Below are positions 36,413-44,984 of a DNA stretch of 64,000 nucleotides, in pieces. The stretch comes from Thermomicrobiales bacterium (GTDB taxonomy: Bacteria; Chloroflexota; Chloroflexia; Thermomicrobiales; UBA6265). The position numbers and the translations under genes are program-made. A model generated the notes under the pieces. The model did no database searches and had not been told where the DNA came from. It was given only the letters and a program-made list of their open reading frames with translations. The stretch covers positions 186,001 to 250,000 of the forward strand of contig JAUJOZ010000002.1 in the NCBI GenBank assembly GCA_030447415.1, given 5' to 3'. How positions within the stretch are numbered: the first letter of the stretch is position 1; every line of letters begins with the position of its first letter.

Positions 36413-37852
36413 ATGGCGACCGGGAACGGGTTCGATCCGAAACGAATCCTGTCGGTGCAGATCAACCGGCGCTCGTTCGTAAAGGGAGCGGCCGCCGGGG
36501 CGGCGGCCGTCGGCATCCCCTCGGTGATGCGTCCCGGCCGCACCGTAGCGCAGAACGCGACGCTCAACATCCTGGCCCTGGCGTGGCCGCAGGCCCCGGT
36601 TGAGCAGCAATTGGCGACCGAGCGATTTGCCAAGGAGACCGGCATCGCGGTCACCATCGAGCAAACCCAGTACGACTTCATGGAGCAGCGGATCCAGCAA
36701 CTGGTTGCCGGCGAGAGCAAGGACTACGACATTTACCACTACGACAGCCAGTGGATCGGCGGCCTCGTCGCCCGGAACGCCCTGGAGCCACTCGATGGTC
36801 CGGACTACCTGGGCAATCCGAACAGCATGATCAAGTTCGACGATTTCTTCCCGGAGCTGTCGTACCGGCTCGCCAAGTATCCGACGGAGGACGCCCAGCT
36901 CACCGCCGGTAACTTCGGCGCCTTCGCCAACACCCCGACCTACGGGCTTCCGTGGAGCCTCAATGCCCAGGCCCTCTGGTACCGCACCGACCTGGTCCCG
37001 ACTCCGCCCAAGACCTGGGACGAGCTGCGCCAGATGGCCAAGACCCTGACGACGGGCGACGTCTACGGCATGGCCTTCCAGGGCAGCCGCGCCGGTGACT
37101 ACATCTCGGTCGACTTCCTCCCGATCATGTGGTCGTTCGGCGGCCAGCTCTGGGATCCGACCACCTACACCGCGGAGGGCTACGTCAACAGTCCGGAGTC
37201 GGTCGCCGCGCTCCAGTTCATGACCGACATGGTCAACGTCGACAAGAGCGTCGACCCGGCCAGCGGCAACTGGACCATCAATGAGCGCCTGAGCGCCATC
37301 CTCCAGGGCAAGACCGCGATGAGCTTGAACTGGGTCCCCCTCTTCGGCGGCATCGCCGAGGATCCGGCGAGTTCGCTTGTCGCCGGCAAGATCGGCCTTG
37401 CCCCCTCGCCCGCCGGCCCCGGTGGCCAGGCCGCCATGTACGGCTCCCAGGGCAGCGGCATCAATGCCCTCTCGGAGCGGAAGGCCGAAGCCTGGCAGTA
37501 CCTGCAGTGGCTGACCTCCTCAGACATCCAGCGGGCGATGATGGACGAGCCGACGGCCGGCTTCATCTCCGCTCGCAAGGACCTGCGCGACGCGGCGCAG
37601 TTCCCGTGGCAGCGGACGCTGCTGGAGATGGTGCCGATCGTCCGCGACATGTGGAACATCCCGGAGTACGCGCCGCTGCTGCAGGCCCTGCAGACGGAGC
37701 TGAATCTCGGCTACATCGGCCGCAAGCCGCCGCAGGACGCGCTAAACGACGCCGCGATCGCCCACCAGGCGATCCTCGACGCCAGCCCCGGCAAGGCGAC
37801 GGCCGGCGCGGCGGGCGCCGCATCGCCGGCCGCTGGCACGCCGACGCCGTAG
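36413..37852 (+). CDS. Extracellular solute-binding protein, family 1 (sugar)
   Basis: 479 residues. Twin-arginine signal QINRRSFVKGAAAGAAA followed by a hydrophobic run and TVAQNA. Mature part: LNILALAWPQAPVEQQL, TIEQTQYDFMEQRIQQL and IMWSFGGQLWDP, all typical of family 1 sugar-binding proteins. The tail after DASPGKA is an Ala/Pro/Thr linker-like end. It supplies the permease pair downstream and is under an operator shared with the gntR gene. The ATG at 36413 starts MATGNGFDPKRIL; upstream in-frame sequence covers the promoter, so it cannot be coding. Confidence 0.94.
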   Translation: MATGNGFDPKRILSVQINRRSFVKGAAAGAAAVGIPSVMRPGRTVAQNATLNILALAWPQAPVEQQLATERFAKETGIAVTIEQTQYDFMEQRIQQLVAGESKDYDIYHYDSQWIGGLVARNALEPLDGPDYLGNPNSMIKFDDFFPELSYRLAKYPTEDAQLTAGNFGAFANTPTYGLPWSLNAQALWYRTDLVPTPPKTWDELRQMAKTLTTGDVYGMAFQGSRAGDYISVDFLPIMWSFGGQLWDPTTYTAEGYVNSPESVAALQFMTDMVNVDKSVDPASGNWTINERLSAILQGKTAMSLNWVPLFGGIAEDPASSLVAGKIGLAPSPAGPGGQAAMYGSQGSGINALSERKAEAWQYLQWLTSSDIQRAMMDEPTAGFISARKDLRDAAQFPWQRTLLEMVPIVRDMWNIPEYAPLLQALQTELNLGYIGRKPPQDALNDAAIAHQAILDASPGKATAGAAGAASPAAGTPTP

Positions 37853-37866
37853 GGATTGATCGGACG

Positions 37867-37916
37867 GGTGGCCGGTCTTGGTTGGCGTCTCAATGAACCG
37901 ACCAGGGCCGGCCACC
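37867..37916 (+). other. Stem-loop after the binding-protein gene
   Basis: GGTGGCCGG (37867-37875) pairs with CCGGCCACC (37908-37916), and further inner pairs GGTC/GACC and GGTT/AACC extend the stem. It begins 15 bases after the binding-protein stop. It probably limits transcription into the permeases and protects the mRNA. The remaining 240 bases to the permease gene show nothing recognisable. Confidence 0.6.
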
Positions 37917-38153
37917 TCACGGAGGTGCCGAGGCATCCGCCCGGTATTGTCGTGGTAGGAGAGGACCAGAGGGCATCCCGCCCTTCCGCGGCCCGACGGG
38001 CCACACTAGACGTGCCTGGCCCAGCCGTGACGTTATCGGCCTACGGCTGATGGGAGGGCAGGGCGCCCTCCTCGCCAACGACGGTCTTGACCCGGCCGTC
38101 GCGTTTCGTGAGATGACGCCCGGTCGCCAAGCTGAGCGAGGTCTGGGCCCCGG

Positions 38154-39116
38154 ATGAGCGCATCCATCCCCGCGCCGTCGCCAAAACTTCGGGCCGCCCC
38201 AGTCGGGGAGGGCTCGCGCTTTGCGTGGCAGGCGAAGCTGTTCCCCTGGCTGCTCTTCGGGCCGACGGTGCTGTACCTGCTCCTGATGAGCATCTTCCCG
38301 CTGATCTATTCCTTGTTTGTCAGCTTCTACGACTACACGCTCGGCGGAGAGCGCGCGTTCGTCGGGTTCGGGAACTACGCCGCGCTCCTGACTGACCGGG
38401 TCTTCTGGCGAAAGACGTGGGTCACCCTGGAGATCACGCTCCTCGCCGTCGGCCTAGAGCTCGCGCTCGGCCTCATCTGCGCCCTGGTCTTGAACCGGCG
38501 TCTCCCGGGGATGGGGGCGCTGCGGCTGATTGTCTACCTGCCGATGATGATCTCGCCCCTGGTGGTCGGCTACTTCTGGAGGTTCATGCTCGACGGCTCG
38601 TTCGGGGTCGTCAACTACCTCCTGTCACTGGTTGGCATCGGGGCCCAGCAGTGGACGATCGAGCTTCGGCTGGCGATCGCCTCGATCGTGCTGGTCGACG
38701 TCTGGCAGTGGACGCCGTTCGTGATCCTGATCCTGCTCGCCGGCCTGCAGACGGTGCCGCCGCAGCTCTACGAGGCGGCGACGCTCGACCGGGCCTCCCG
38801 GTGGATGCAGTTCACCCGGATCACGCTGCCGTACCTGAAGACGCCGATTCTGCTCGCCCTCCTCTTCCGGTCCATCGACACCTTCAAGATCTTCGACATC
38901 GTCTACATCGTCACCGGCGGCGGCCCCGGCGATCTCACCGAGACGCTCTCCGTCTATGCCTACTACGTCGGCTTCAAGTTCTCGCAGCTCGGCGACGGGG
39001 CCGCCATCTCCTGGTTGGTCGTCATCGTCATCAACGTCCTCGCCACGATTCTCATCCGGACCCTGACGAAGCAGCGAGCGCGCGAGGTGATTGACGAGGA
39101 GGTGGCGGTGGCATGA
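38154..39116 (+). CDS. Carbohydrate ABC transporter permease (MalF/UgpA-like)
   Basis: 320 residues with six helices, first at FPWLLFGPTVLYLLLMSIFP. The ATPase-docking loop is YEAATLDRASRWMQF; the Gly normally after EAA-x-D is Arg here, a mild departure. The N-terminal 25 residues are Pro/Ala-rich and cytoplasmic. It overlaps the MalG-like gene by 4 bases. Confidence 0.93.
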   Translation: MSASIPAPSPKLRAAPVGEGSRFAWQAKLFPWLLFGPTVLYLLLMSIFPLIYSLFVSFYDYTLGGERAFVGFGNYAALLTDRVFWRKTWVTLEITLLAVGLELALGLICALVLNRRLPGMGALRLIVYLPMMISPLVVGYFWRFMLDGSFGVVNYLLSLVGIGAQQWTIELRLAIASIVLVDVWQWTPFVILILLAGLQTVPPQLYEAATLDRASRWMQFTRITLPYLKTPILLALLFRSIDTFKIFDIVYIVTGGGPGDLTETLSVYAYYVGFKFSQLGDGAAISWLVVIVINVLATILIRTLTKQRAREVIDEEVAVA

Positions 39117-39943
39117 CGACCGATCGCTCCCGATTCGGCGCGTCCCAACTCCTCTGGTACCTGCCGGTCCTACTGATCGTCGCCTTCTTCGCCTTCCCGC
39201 TCATCTGGGTGATGATGACGGCGTTCAAGACGCGGGTCGACGCCTTCGCCGACCCGCCCAAGTTCTTCTTTTCGCCGACGCTGGACAACTACCGGCGGGT
39301 GCTGGACGGACCCTTCGTCGACACGCTGGGTCATAGCGTCGTCGTCGCCGTGGCGAGTGCGCTCGGGTCGGTCATCCTCGGCACGCTGACGGCCTACGGC
39401 TTCTCGCGCTACAAGTTCCGTGGGCAGGACAACCTTCTCTTCTGGATTCTCTCGCTGCGCATGCTGCCGGTGATCGCGGTCATCGTGCCGTACTTCATCC
39501 TCTTCCGGCGTGTCGGACTGGAAGACACGCTCCTCTCGCTGATGCTGGTCTACGCGATCTTCAACATCTCCTTCTCCGTCTGGCTCCTCAAGGGGTTCTT
39601 CGACGAGGTGCCCCGGGAGATGGAGGAGGCGGCGAAGATGGACGGCTACGGGCCGTGGGGGGTCTTCTTCCGCGTCGCCTTCCCGATGGTGCTCCCCGGC
39701 ATCGCCACCGCCACCGTCTTCAACGTCGTCCAGACGATCAACGAGTTCCTCCTCGCCTTCGTCCTCACGCAGCGCGAAGCAACAACCGCTCCGGTCGCCC
39801 TCCTCAACTTCCTGACCCCGCTCGGCCTCGACTGGGGCGGCATCAGCGCGGCGGCGAGCATGCTGGTGGCGCCGGTGATCGTCTTCGCCATCCTGGTCCG
39901 CAAACATCTGATCCGCGGTATGAGCTTCGGGCAACTGGAATAG
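39113..39943 (+). CDS. Carbohydrate ABC transporter permease (MalG/UgpE-like)
   Basis: 276 residues, six helices beginning LLWYLPVLLIVAFFAFPLI. The docking loop reads MEEAAKMDGYGPWGVFF and the C terminus LIRGMSFGQLE fits the MalG-type GMSFG ending. Partner of the preceding permease. The stop codon TAG is the first heptad of a repeat tract. Confidence 0.93.
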   Translation: MTTDRSRFGASQLLWYLPVLLIVAFFAFPLIWVMMTAFKTRVDAFADPPKFFFSPTLDNYRRVLDGPFVDTLGHSVVVAVASALGSVILGTLTAYGFSRYKFRGQDNLLFWILSLRMLPVIAVIVPYFILFRRVGLEDTLLSLMLVYAIFNISFSVWLLKGFFDEVPREMEEAAKMDGYGPWGVFFRVAFPMVLPGIATATVFNVVQTINEFLLAFVLTQREATTAPVALLNFLTPLGLDWGGISAAASMLVAPVIVFAILVRKHLIRGMSFGQLE

Positions 39944-40037
39944 GGGCTAGGGCTAGGGATTGGGCCCTGGGGACGACGCGACGGAACGCGCGGCCCCGCC
40001 TTCTTCTCTACGGACCCTCAGCCTCCAGCCCCCGAAC
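39943..40037. repeat. Inverted heptanucleotide repeats between permease and ATPase genes
   Basis: G-rich units TAGGGGC, TAGGGCT, AGGGATT, GGGCCCT on the left; C-rich units GACCCTC, AGCCTCC, AGCCCCC on the right, ending 8 bp before the ATPase start codon. Confidence 0.7.
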
Positions 40038-40045
40038 GGAGTCCT

Positions 40046-41221
40046 ATGGCAACCCTGACGCTGGAGCGCCTCAATCTCGTCTACGGCAAGTCGACGCACG
40101 CCGTGAGAGATGTCGACTTGGTCGTCGCCGACGGGGAGTTCTGCGTGTTCCTCGGGCCGTCGGGCTGTGGTAAGACCTCGACGCTGCGGATGATCGCCGG
40201 GTTGGAGACGCCGACGGGTGGCGAGATCCGACTCGACGGCCAGGCCATCACCCGCCTCTACCCGGGTGAGCGCGACATCGCCATGGTCTTCCAAAGCTAC
40301 GCGCTCTACCCCCACCTCACCGTCCGCGATCACTTCGAGTTCCCCCTGCGGGCCAAACGCGTGACCAAGGCGGAGCGTCGGCGGCGGGTCGAGGAGATCG
40401 CCGAGCTGCTGCACATGACGGATCTGCTCGACGCCCGGCCCCGGCAGCTTTCCGGCGGGCAGGCGCAGCGGACGGCAATCGGGCGGGCCCTCATCCGTCA
40501 GCCCAAGCTGTTCCTGCTCGACGAGCCGTTGACCAGCCTCGACGCCCAACTCCGGCTGGAGACGCGGACGGCGCTGAAGCGCTTGCAGACGGAGCTCGGG
40601 ATCACGACGGTCTACGTGACCCACGACCAGGAGGAGGCGTTGAGCCTGGCCGACCGCATCGTGATCATGCACGACGGCCGAGTGCAGCAGGTCGCCGACT
40701 CCCGCGAGCTCTACCGCGACCCCGCCAACCTCTTCGTCGCCGGCTTCGTCGGCACGCCGGCGATGAACTTCCTCCCGGCCACCGTTCGGTCGGGGGAGAA
40801 CGGGCGTGGCGACGGCCTCGAGCTGGAGACGAGCGCCTTCCGGCTCCCGCTCGCCGTCGAGCTCGCGGGGGCGGTGCGCGACTTGACGCCCGGGCGGCAG
40901 GTGGTCCTCGGCGTCCGCCCCGAGGATCTCGCGCTCGGACCACCACCGGCGGACGACGCGGCACCGCGCGGCCGGGTCGTCGTCGTCGAGCCGCAGGGAG
41001 ACGAGCGGATCGTGAGCGTTGCCGTCGGCGCGGGGACGAGCGGTCGTCCGAACGGCCACCCGGGTGGAGCCGATGTCCCCGCCCAGCCGCCCGTTTGGAA
41101 GGTCCGCTCGCCGAAGCGCGGCTCGGCCGACGCCGTGGTCCCCGGCGACCTCGTCGGCTTGGCCGTCCGCCCGCGGGGCCTGCGCCTGTTCGATGCGTCG
41201 ACACATGAACGGGTGTTGTAG
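40046..41221 (+). CDS. Carbohydrate ABC transporter ATPase 1 (MalK/UgpC family)
   Basis: 391 residues. Walker A GPSGCGKTSTLRM, Q-loop VFQSYALYPHLTV, signature LSGGQAQRTAIG, Walker B LFLLDEPLTSLDAQ, switch THDQEEA. A C-terminal TOBE/OB regulatory domain follows from about residue 235 (VAGFVGTPAMNFLPA) and includes an extra Gly/Pro-rich insertion near residues 330-350. The second ATPase gene downstream is a paralogue, not a copy, so the pair may form a heterodimer like GlpS/GlpT. Confidence 0.94.
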   Translation: MATLTLERLNLVYGKSTHAVRDVDLVVADGEFCVFLGPSGCGKTSTLRMIAGLETPTGGEIRLDGQAITRLYPGERDIAMVFQSYALYPHLTVRDHFEFPLRAKRVTKAERRRRVEEIAELLHMTDLLDARPRQLSGGQAQRTAIGRALIRQPKLFLLDEPLTSLDAQLRLETRTALKRLQTELGITTVYVTHDQEEALSLADRIVIMHDGRVQQVADSRELYRDPANLFVAGFVGTPAMNFLPATVRSGENGRGDGLELETSAFRLPLAVELAGAVRDLTPGRQVVLGVRPEDLALGPPPADDAAPRGRVVVVEPQGDERIVSVAVGAGTSGRPNGHPGGADVPAQPPVWKVRSPKRGSADAVVPGDLVGLAVRPRGLRLFDASTHERVL

Positions 41222-41387
41222 GTGCGGTGTGTTGGGTGCTAGGGGCGGGACGGAAATGGTGGGGCAATGCAGGCGTCGTGCAGCGTCCCAACCGGGACGC
41301 GGGGGGCGATCCGAGGCGCGGTAAGCACAACCTTTACCACGACCCGCACCGCGCACCAAACACCCGGCACGCAACATCCAGCACCCG
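41221..41387. repeat. Inverted heptanucleotide repeats between the two ATPase genes
   Basis: Left: GGTGCGG, TGTGTTG, GGTGCTA, GGGGCGG. Right: six C-rich units with CA exactly every 7 bases at 41347, 41354, 41361, 41368, 41375 and 41382. The two sides are roughly complementary. The 200-bp gap otherwise holds no gene. Confidence 0.75.
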
Positions 41388-41418
41388 CGAAGCTGATCGC
41401 TGAGGGCCGATAGCGCCG

Positions 41419-42519
41419 ATGTCAGATGTGCGGCTGCAGAATGTCAGGGTGGTCTACGGAGGGCGGGACGTCGTGCGCGACGTCAGCTTTGCCGTAGGGA
41501 GTGGAGAGCTGGCGGTGCTCGTCGGACCGTCCGGCTCGGGCAAGACGACGCTGCTGCGGGCGATCACCGGGTACGCGCCGGTGGCCCAGGGAAGCGTCAC
41601 CATCGGCGGCGAGGACGTCACACGACGGCCGCCGGCCGGTCGTGACATCGCGATGGTCTTTCAGAACCTGGCGCTCTATCCTCACATGACCGTCCGTCAG
41701 AACTGGGCGTTCCCCCTCCAGGCGGCGAAGGTGCCGAAGGCGGAGCAGGAGGAGCGCATCAACCGAGTGGCGCGGACACTGCAGATGGAGCGGCTGCTCA
41801 ACCGCTACCCGCGGGAACTGTCCGGCGGGCAGCAGCAGCGGGTGGCGATGGGGCGGGCGCTGGTACGGCAGCCCCAGCTCTTCCTGCTCGACGAGCCGCT
41901 GGGGGCGCTCGACGCCAAGCTGCGGGTCGAAGCGTGCTCCGCCTTCAAGGCGCTGCAGCGAGAGCTCGGCATCACCACGCTCTACGTCACCCACGACCAG
42001 GTTGAGGCCCAGGCGTTGGGGTCGAAGATCGTGGTCCTCAACGACGGGATCGTGCAACAGGTGGGCACGCCCGACGAGATCTACGAAGCCCCGGCCAACC
42101 GATTTGTCGCCGGCCTCTTCGGGTCGCCCCCGATGAACTTCCTGCCGGGTGAGATATCCGGCAGCGACGGCACCGCGACCATCATCTCCGGCCCGCTCCG
42201 CGTTGCCCTACCGGTGGAGATCGGGCGACGCGTGCTCGCCGCGACCTCCTCGCCGGCGATCACCCTCGGTGTCCGGCCCGAGGCGATTCGGCAGTTCTAC
42301 GACGCCGCGGAGGGCGCGGCCCCGGCAACGGTCTACGTCACCGAGCCGCGCGGTCACAACGTCATCGTCGACCTGCGCCTCGGCGAGACCGTGATCCGGG
42401 CCCGGGGCGATCGCGATGACGAGCGTCTCGCCTCGCTCGCCCCCGACGATCGGGTTTACCTGCGGGTCGACCCAACTCAGGTCCACCTCTTCGACGAGGC
42501 GACCGGACGACGGCTCTGA
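41419..42519 (+). CDS. Carbohydrate ABC transporter ATPase 2 (MalK/UgpC family)
   Basis: 366 residues. Walker A GPSGSGKTTLLRAITG, VFQNLALYPHMTV, signature LSGGQQQRVAMG, Walker B LFLLDEPLGALDAK, THDQVEA. The C-terminal regulatory domain begins VAGLFGSPPMNFLPG. Differences from ATPase 1 in the helical domain (AFPLQAAKVPKAEQEE) suggest separate roles, each docking on one permease. Both could also energise the ATPase-less importer at 15-19 kb. Convergent with the SDR gene downstream. Confidence 0.94.
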   Translation: MSDVRLQNVRVVYGGRDVVRDVSFAVGSGELAVLVGPSGSGKTTLLRAITGYAPVAQGSVTIGGEDVTRRPPAGRDIAMVFQNLALYPHMTVRQNWAFPLQAAKVPKAEQEERINRVARTLQMERLLNRYPRELSGGQQQRVAMGRALVRQPQLFLLDEPLGALDAKLRVEACSAFKALQRELGITTLYVTHDQVEAQALGSKIVVLNDGIVQQVGTPDEIYEAPANRFVAGLFGSPPMNFLPGEISGSDGTATIISGPLRVALPVEIGRRVLAATSSPAITLGVRPEAIRQFYDAAEGAAPATVYVTEPRGHNVIVDLRLGETVIRARGDRDDERLASLAPDDRVYLRVDPTQVHLFDEATGRRL

Positions 42520-42635
42520 GCTGCGAGGCCGACGAGGCGAGGTGGTCAGGACGGTTCGCGCGCCGCCCAGAGACGGCGCGGCCACGCGGGCACGGCGCCG
42601 CCCTATCAGCGATTTGCTCGACTCCTCGCGTTTCG

Positions 42636-43514
42636 TTACCGCACCGTCCAGCCGCCGTCGACGGGGAGGACGACGCCGGTGACGAAGGCGGCGGCGTCGG
42701 AGGCGAGAAAGAGCGCCGCCTCGGCGACGTCTTCCGGCGTGCCGAAATCGCCGGTGAGCGGTTGCAGGCGCGGCAGGTCGGCGAGGATGTCCGGGTCGGA
42801 CTGAGCACGCCGGCTCATCTTGGTTCGGATCAGCCCGGGAGCGATGACGTTGGCGCGGACGCGCTGCGGAGCGTAGTAGCTCGCGATGGCGCGGGTGAGG
42901 GCGATGATGCCCCCCTTGGAGGCGGCGTAAGCGTGGGTCGCGAAGTGCTCGTCCCCGCCCACCATGCCGAGGACGGAGGCGAGGTTGACGATCGACCCAC
43001 CGCCGCTCGCGATCATCGCCGGCACGGTGTGCTTGCAGCAGAGGAAGATGCTCGTCAGGTTGGCGCCGATGACGGTGTGCCACCCTTCCTCGGTGCAGTC
43101 GGCCACCGGGCCGTCGCCGAAGCGGCGGCCGCTGATGCCGGCGGCGTTGAACATCGCGTCGAGTCGACCCCAGCGGTCGATCGCGGCTCGCACGGCGGCC
43201 TCGACGTCGGCGGCGATCGTGACGTCGGTTCGTCGGAAGACAGCCTCGCCACCTCCGGCCATCGTCATCGCCTCGGCTGCGGCCTCTTCCCCGGATTCCG
43301 GCGTTCGGCTGAGGAGCAGAACGCGCGCCCCCTCGGCCACGAAGCGGATCGCCGCGGCACGGCCGATGCCGCTGCCCGCTCCGCTGACGATCGCCACCTT
43401 GCCGGCGAGGCGACCGGTCGGTGGTTGAGATGCAGGGGTAGGCGTGCGGCCTGGTTGCTTCCTGGGTGTAGGCACCTGGGCTCCGTGCGCGGAGGTCGCC
43501 GGGGAACGCGACAT
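42636..43514 (-). CDS. Short-chain dehydrogenase/reductase
   Basis: 292 residues, cofactor loop SGAGSGIGRAAA, FNAAGIS, catalytic Ser in NLASVLGM and YAASKGG with the Tyr-Lys pair; C terminus VLPVDGGWTVR is typical of classical SDRs (VDGG). It would oxidise or reduce a secondary alcohol with NAD(P). The 38-residue Pro/Thr-rich N-terminal extension is unusual; a GTG at 43475 with GGAG just upstream may be the true start, which would remove 13 of these residues. Divergent from the FAD oxidoreductase. Confidence 0.92.
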   Translation of the reverse strand: MSRSPATSAHGAQVPTPRKQPGRTPTPASQPPTGRLAGKVAIVSGAGSGIGRAAAIRFVAEGARVLLLSRTPESGEEAAAEAMTMAGGGEAVFRRTDVTIAADVEAAVRAAIDRWGRLDAMFNAAGISGRRFGDGPVADCTEEGWHTVIGANLTSIFLCCKHTVPAMIASGGGSIVNLASVLGMVGGDEHFATHAYAASKGGIIALTRAIASYYAPQRVRANVIAPGLIRTKMSRRAQSDPDILADLPRLQPLTGDFGTPEDVAEAALFLASDAAAFVTGVVLPVDGGWTVR

Positions 43515-43643
43515 CGCGGGACGGCGACCGTGGGGCTGAAGCTCCGGTGGCCAGCCGCCTAAGGCGACCGACGTCAGGTTCACATCGGGGTCAGTGTTGG
43601 GCAGGCGAGGGGCGGTTGTCCAGTGGCGTGGGGTTGCACCGGT

Positions 43644-44930
43644 ATGACGCGGGACGAAGGTGCGCCGGTTCTCTGGGAAACAGACGTGCTGGTGGTCGGC
43701 GCGGGGGCGGCCGGGATGACGGCCGCGCTGGCGGCGGCTCGACAGGGAGCAAGCGTCGCCCTCGTCGAGCGGTACGGCTTTCCCGGCGGGATCTCGACGC
43801 AGGTGCTTGACACCTTCTATGGGTTCTACACGCCGGGAGCCCGCGGCGACCGAGTGGTCGGCGGCATCCCGTGGGAGGTCGCCTCGGCGCTGATGGCGCG
43901 CGGCGCGGCGTTCGAGCGCCCGAACTCGTACGGCGCCGGGACCGGTGTGACCTACGACCCCAACGTGCTGAAAGTGCTCTGGGAGACCCTGGCGCTGGAG
44001 GCTGGGGTGCGGCTGCTCTACCATGCCCTCTTCGCCGAGCCGGTGATGGAGGGGAACCGGGTCTGCGGTGCGACGGTCCAGACCAAGGCTGGGCCACTTC
44101 GGCTGCTGGCGCGGGTGGTCGTCGACGCCTCCGGCGACGCCGACGTGGCGGCCCGCGCCGGGGCGCCGTTCGAGCGGGCCGGCGAAGCGGGCGAGGCCCA
44201 GGCACTGACGACGACCTTCACCCTGATCAACGTCGACACCGACCGCGCGCGGTCGGTCCGCCAGCCGGAGCTGCAACGCTTGATGGCCGAAGCGATCGCG
44301 AGCGGCGAGTACGATTTGCCCCGGCGGGAAGGGAGCGTCCACGTCACGCCACTGGCCGGAACGATGGCGACGAACATGACGCGGGTTCGCATCGACCCGA
44401 CCAACCCGGTCCAACTCACCGCGGCGGAGATCGAGGGACGACGGCAGGCGTTCGAGTACGCGCGCTTCCTGCGCGACAAGGTGCCTGGCTACGAGCGGGC
44501 TGAGCTCGCTTCCCTCGGTCACCAGATCGGGGTGCGAGAGTCGCGACGAGTTCACGGCGAGTACCGGCTGACGCGGGAGGACGTGCTGGGGGCGCAGGAC
44601 TTCGGGGATGCCATCGCCCGTTGCGGCGCGCCGATCGAGGCCCATGCCGGCGCGGACACGCGCTGGGAGTATGTCCCGGACTCACGGACCTACGGCATCC
44701 CGTACCGCTGCCTGGTCCCGCTGGCGGTCGAGGGGCTGCTGGTGGCAGGGCGGTGCCTGTCGGCGACGCACGACGCGCACGCCTCCGTCCGGAGCATGGG
44801 CCAGTGCATGGCGATGGGTCAGGCGGCGGGCACGGCTGCCGCGCTGGCCGTGGTCGGCGATCGGTTGCCGCGCCGGCTGGACACCGACGCGCTCCGCGCG
44901 GCACTCGCCGCGGACGGGGCGATCGTGTGA
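43644..44930 (+). CDS. FAD-dependent oxidoreductase (PF12831 type)
   Basis: About 428 residues. N-terminal FAD loop TDVLVVGAGAAGMTAALAAA, then GFPGGISTQVLDTFYGFY, VVVDASGDADVAARAG and a C-terminal FAD region RCLSATHDAHASVRSMGQ followed by MAMGQAAGTAA. Relatives accompany sugar and cyclitol catabolic genes and oxidise a hydroxyl or amine of the substrate with electrons to FAD. It starts the second half of the locus with the MetE-like and phosphotriesterase-like genes in the same direction. Confidence 0.9.
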   Translation: MTRDEGAPVLWETDVLVVGAGAAGMTAALAAARQGASVALVERYGFPGGISTQVLDTFYGFYTPGARGDRVVGGIPWEVASALMARGAAFERPNSYGAGTGVTYDPNVLKVLWETLALEAGVRLLYHALFAEPVMEGNRVCGATVQTKAGPLRLLARVVVDASGDADVAARAGAPFERAGEAGEAQALTTTFTLINVDTDRARSVRQPELQRLMAEAIASGEYDLPRREGSVHVTPLAGTMATNMTRVRIDPTNPVQLTAAEIEGRRQAFEYARFLRDKVPGYERAELASLGHQIGVRESRRVHGEYRLTREDVLGAQDFGDAIARCGAPIEAHAGADTRWEYVPDSRTYGIPYRCLVPLAVEGLLVAGRCLSATHDAHASVRSMGQCMAMGQAAGTAAALAVVGDRLPRRLDTDALRAALAADGAIV

Positions 44931-44984
44931 GCGGGTGGGAGGCCGGGGCGACGTTGGCATAGGGGTGTGGGAGACGACATAACC

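Noticed and set aside
42636..44645. A 669-codon frame extending the SDR gene upstream across the FAD oxidoreductase
   Set aside because: Everything upstream of about 43514 lies opposite the FAD oxidoreductase and lacks any motif; the SDR itself needs only the last 292 codons.
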